DNA of 63,483 bases. Origin: Deinococci bacterium. GTDB lineage: Bacteria; Deinococcota; Deinococci; Deinococcales; Trueperaceae. The translations under genes and the position numbers were made by a program. How positions within the stretch are numbered: position 1 is the stretch's first letter; each line of letters starts with the position of its first letter. The notes under the pieces were generated by a model. The model made no database searches. It was not told the DNA's origin and saw only the letters and a program-made list of their open reading frames with translations. Of the stretch, positions 62,595 through 63,483 are shown piece after piece. The stretch lies in the NCBI GenBank assembly GCA_030149325.1, contig JASBRS010000019.1:1-63483 (forward strand), given 5' to 3'.

Positions 62595-63483
62595 TCAGCG
62601 GGTCCAGCCGGTGCGGCGCTCGAGCCACTTCACCAGGCTGGAAGCGGCCAGCGTGAGGCTGATGTAGAGCAGCGCCACGGTGTTGAACGGCGGGAACACC
62701 TGGAAGGTGGCCGCCTGGAACTCGCGGGCGCGCTGGGTGATGTCGCGTACCGACAGCACCGACAGCAGCGAGGTGTCCTTGAGCATGGCGATGAACTCGT
62801 TGCCGAGCGGCGGCACCACGATGCGGAGCGCCTGCGGCAGGATGACGTAGCGCGCGGTCTGCCAGCCGTTCAGGCCCAGGCTGCGGGCGGCCTCGGTCTG
62901 GCCGTGCGGGATGGCCTCGATGCCGGCGCGGAAGATCTCCGCCAGGTAGGCGGCGTAGCCGAGGGCGATGCCCACCACGCCGCGCGTCAGACGGGACATG
63001 TTGATCAGGCCGCCGGTGGCGTCGCGGATCGCTCCCTGCAGCGGGAAGCCCACGTACAGGATGATCACCAGCATGGGGATGCCGCGCAGGGCGTCGATGT
63101 AGAGCTCGGCGAAGATGTTCAGGGGATGGCGGCCGCTCTGGGCGGCGCCGAAGGTCAGCAGCAGGACGGCGACGCCGAACACCAGCAGGGCCATCGCGGG
63201 CTGCATCAGGCTGGGCGCGAGGAAGTGCGTCCGCCACACCACGGGGATGTCGGCGGGCGCCAGCTCTGCGGGCACGAACGCGGCCTGCACGGTGCCGTCC
63301 CGCAGCAGCTTGATCGCCGCCTGGGGGTCGATGGCGGCCCGGACCGGCAGCGTCTGGCCCTCGCCCCCGGGGAAGGCGCCGTTCTTGACGGTGTCGGCAG
63401 CGCCGGCCGGGGTGCCTTCGATGATGGCGACCTTGCCGCCGGTGTGGCCGATGACCACGTACTCGACCTTGGGGCGCGTGAAC
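62595..63483 (-). CDS. Polar amino-acid ABC permease, 5' end outside window
   Basis: Partial: the frame stays open to the end of the window, so the true N-terminus is missing. The visible 296 residues begin with a soluble segment (about 80 residues, e.g. GTPAGAADTVKNGAFPGGEG) resembling the C-terminal lobe of a solute-binding protein, then five or so membrane helices of the HisM/GlnP class with the EAA loop EAARSLGLNGWQTARYVILP and a KDTSLLSVLSVRDI segment. This suggests a binding-protein/permease fusion for amino-acid uptake. Confidence 0.88.
   Translation of the reverse strand, partial: FTRPKVEYVVIGHTGGKVAIIEGTPAGAADTVKNGAFPGGEGQTLPVRAAIDPQAAIKLLRDGTVQAAFVPAELAPADIPVVWRTHFLAPSLMQPAMALLVFGVAVLLLTFGAAQSGRHPLNIFAELYIDALRGIPMLVIILYVGFPLQGAIRDATGGLINMSRLTRGVVGIALGYAAYLAEIFRAGIEAIPHGQTEAARSLGLNGWQTARYVILPQALRIVVPPLGNEFIAMLKDTSLLSVLSVRDITQRAREFQAATFQVFPPFNTVALLYISLTLAASSLVKWLERRTGWTR

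Overview
The window is a 63.5 kb piece of a very GC-rich bacterial chromosome, densely packed and without any recognisable mobile element, prophage, integrase or CRISPR array. The best fit is the phylum Deinococcota, perhaps a Truepera-like lineage; this is inference. Supporting points: many genes start 5-8 bases behind a TANNNT -10 box (leaderless transcription, well documented in Deinococcus); futalosine-pathway menaquinone genes mqnC and mqnX; a MurE whose diamino-acid motif departs from the meso-DAP form (Deinococcota use L-ornithine); a secreted beta-barrel-like protein ending in Phe; and a PTA/AcuABC acetyl-CoA module. The only RNA gene seen is an initiator tRNA-fMet; a TPP riboswitch is clear.

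Layout. 1-1.4 kb: a sugar-type ABC solute-binding protein beside a G/C homopolymer edge. 1.6-7.1 kb: thiamine uptake and activation (minus strand): promoter, TPP riboswitch, thiB, then thiP-thiQ-thiamine pyrophosphokinase-carboxymuconolactone decarboxylase family gene; a 441-bp gap inside this set holds a 46-codon ORF. 7.2-15.5 kb: aldo/keto reductase, RDD membrane protein, phosphate acetyltransferase, zinc alcohol dehydrogenase, MutS2, HAD phosphatase. 15.5-28.3 kb: LOG-family protein, Hsp20, MATE exporter, a membrane protein, Lrp regulator divergent from a peptide ABC transporter (binding protein plus two permeases, no ATPases), single-domain chromate transporter, SlyD-like PPIase, GNAT, MreB, quinone oxidoreductase, methyltransferase. 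28.4-35.1 kb (minus strand): a 1063-residue P-loop/TPR protein followed by acuA-acuB-acuC and a 3-hydroxyisobutyrate dehydrogenase-like gene. 35.2-37.9 kb: mqnC, mqnX, thioredoxin. 38-47.5 kb: a large secreted protein, a lipoprotein, an HTH regulator, aconitase, a 139-residue secreted/anchored protein, a 2,4-dienoyl-CoA reductase-like SDR, a SpoIID protein, a CsoR-family repressor with its operator, and two small genes ahead of rsmI. 47.5-51.5 kb: rsmI and mfd. 51.5-63.5 kb: beta-barrel-like protein, GIY-YIG protein, era, tRNA-fMet, moeB-like E1 enzyme, pyrimidine-nucleoside phosphorylase, murE, two deoxynucleoside kinases, a CBS/HlyC protein, an MFS exporter, alanine racemase, and a polar amino-acid ABC permease running off the end.

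Genes that work together: TPP-controlled thiamine import plus TPK; Pta with the AcuABC lysine acetylation module, both centred on acetyl-CoA; deoxynucleoside salvage (two kinases plus phosphorylase) next to cell-wall synthesis (murE, alr); DNA repair and recombination (mutS2, mfd). Convergent gene pairs are separated by as little as 3-22 bp, and transcription ends appear to rely on long, perfect GC-rich hairpins that mostly lack a T-run. I did not find a clear new multi-gene system. The strongest unexplained items are the 1063-residue ATPase linked to acuABC, the window-wide leaderless promoter grammar, the 46-codon ORF inside the thiamine locus, and the CsoR-family repressor that lacks the copper-binding His.
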